A stretch of DNA of 6,386 bases, taken from NCBI GenBank assembly GCA_003648245.1, contig QMOO01000072.1, positions 1 through 6,386 on the forward strand, read 5' to 3'. The translations under genes and the position numbers were made by a program. Positions within the stretch are counted from its first letter, which is position 1. Each line of letters starts with the position of its first letter. Source of the stretch: Caldisericota bacterium (lineage in GTDB: Bacteria; Caldisericota; Caldisericia; B22-G15). Of this stretch, positions 5,762 to 6,386 are shown piece by piece. The notes under the pieces were generated by a model. It ran no database searches. It was not told the origin of the DNA and saw only the letters and a program-made list of their open reading frames with translations.

Positions 5762-6386
5762 CTTTTAATTTTTCATCAACATATTCATAAAGTTCTGTAT
5801 TGGGGACTCTTTCAAAGGCAATATCTATTTGAGGCGGAGTTTCTCCTCTTAAATACATAAGGTGGGCTTCGAGGCAGGTAATTTTCTTTTCTCTGTTTAT
5901 TTCAAGGAAGTATCTCTGAGAGGAATCAGGGAAATCCTTTGTAGGGTTAGTTATAAGAGATATAAATTTAAATATATCATCTTCTGACACATTTATTATT
6001 CCACTTTCCTTTATTCTTTGAGATAATTCAAAATCCTGTTCAACAAATTTTAGAGAGTACTTGTCAAAGGTGTCTATTGCATCAGCCAGGAAAACTCCGA
6101 GGGCAACTGAAATTGAATGAAATAATTTACCTCCCATAAGCATACCGAGATCATCAGAAACACCGTTCCCTTTCTTATGCCTTATATACTGAAATCTTAT
6201 GGATGGATGAGCTAAAAATTTTTCCTTTTCATCTTCCTCTATTTCTATAATTAATCCATTCTTCCTGTAGATTTCTATTTTATCTTCATGCTCTCCATGT
6301 GCAAGAATCTCGCCCTCCAGATCCATTGTCTCCATAACTTCAAAATCCACAAGATTATTTTTTCCTCCACCTATGTTTATTCTGTA
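5754..6386 (-). CDS. Unrecognised protein upstream of holB, probably 5'-truncated by window edge
   Basis: I do not recognise this family. The first in-frame start is GTG at 6350, giving 198 residues, but the frame is open for 12 more codons to the right edge (ending YRINIGGGKNNL). The GGAGG at 6368-6364 is 13 nt from that GTG, too far to be a convincing ribosome binding site, so the gene most likely begins outside the window. Numbered from the GTG, residues 1-60 look beta-rich with alternating charged and hydrophobic positions. GKLFHSISVALGVFLADAID (74-93) is a likely amphipathic helix, not a membrane span because of its charges. The C-terminal third is mixed, with a single cysteine (C159). 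There is no signal peptide or known metal site. It overlaps holB by 8 nt, so it is very likely co-translated with holB. In B. subtilis this position holds yaaR, which I do not see resemblance to. The function is unknown. Confidence 0.75.
   Translation of the reverse strand, partial: YRINIGGGKNNLVDFEVMETMDLEGEILAHGEHEDKIEIYRKNGLIIEIEEDEKEKFLAHPSIRFQYIRHKKGNGVSDDLGMLMGGKLFHSISVALGVFLADAIDTFDKYSLKFVEQDFELSQRIKESGIINVSEDDIFKFISLITNPTKDFPDSSQRYFLEINREKKITCLEAHLMYLRGETPPQIDIAFERVPNTELYEYVDEKLKGV

Overview
The window is AT-rich bacterial chromosome, about two thirds A+T by eye. Arginine is mostly AGA/AGG, isoleucine ATA is frequent, and the proteins are rich in Lys, Glu and Ile. This combination suggests a low-GC anaerobe, quite possibly a thermophile. 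That is an inference from composition and gene content; no marker in the window fixes the taxon. No rRNA, tRNA, CRISPR array, insertion sequence or phage gene was found.

Layout. Positions 1-954 (+) hold a tandem pair of short CHR-family membrane transporter subunits. The first is cut by the left edge and the two overlap by 4 nt. Positions 987-2555 (+) encode a cytosolic HEMGH zinc metallopeptidase related to the M3/M2 clans, with a strong Shine-Dalgarno and a candidate promoter inside the end of the preceding gene. It converges with 2557-3786 (-), a PLP-dependent fold-type I aminotransferase of the LysN/2-aminoadipate type; only one base separates the two stop codons. A 243-nt intergenic stretch (3787-4029) contains a good sigma-A-like promoter for the aminotransferase, a short perfect palindrome just upstream of its -35, and an isolated stem-loop.

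Positions 4030-6386 (-) are the downstream part of a tightly packed operon: an unrecognised protein of at least 198 residues, probably cut by the right edge, then holB (DNA polymerase III delta prime), then ricT/yaaT (PSP1 domain). Both junctions overlap by exactly 8 nt, so translation is probably coupled. HolB next to RicT is the arrangement known from Firmicutes such as Bacillus subtilis (tmk-yaaQ-yaaR-holB-yaaT). Here the position just upstream of holB is held by a protein that does not look like YaaR to me.

Most of the window is ordinary housekeeping and accessory metabolism. I do not see a convincing new multi-gene system. The best candidates for follow-up are the unrecognised protein translationally coupled to holB, the HolB that lacks the usual zinc module, and the small palindrome and stem-loop in the intergenic region.
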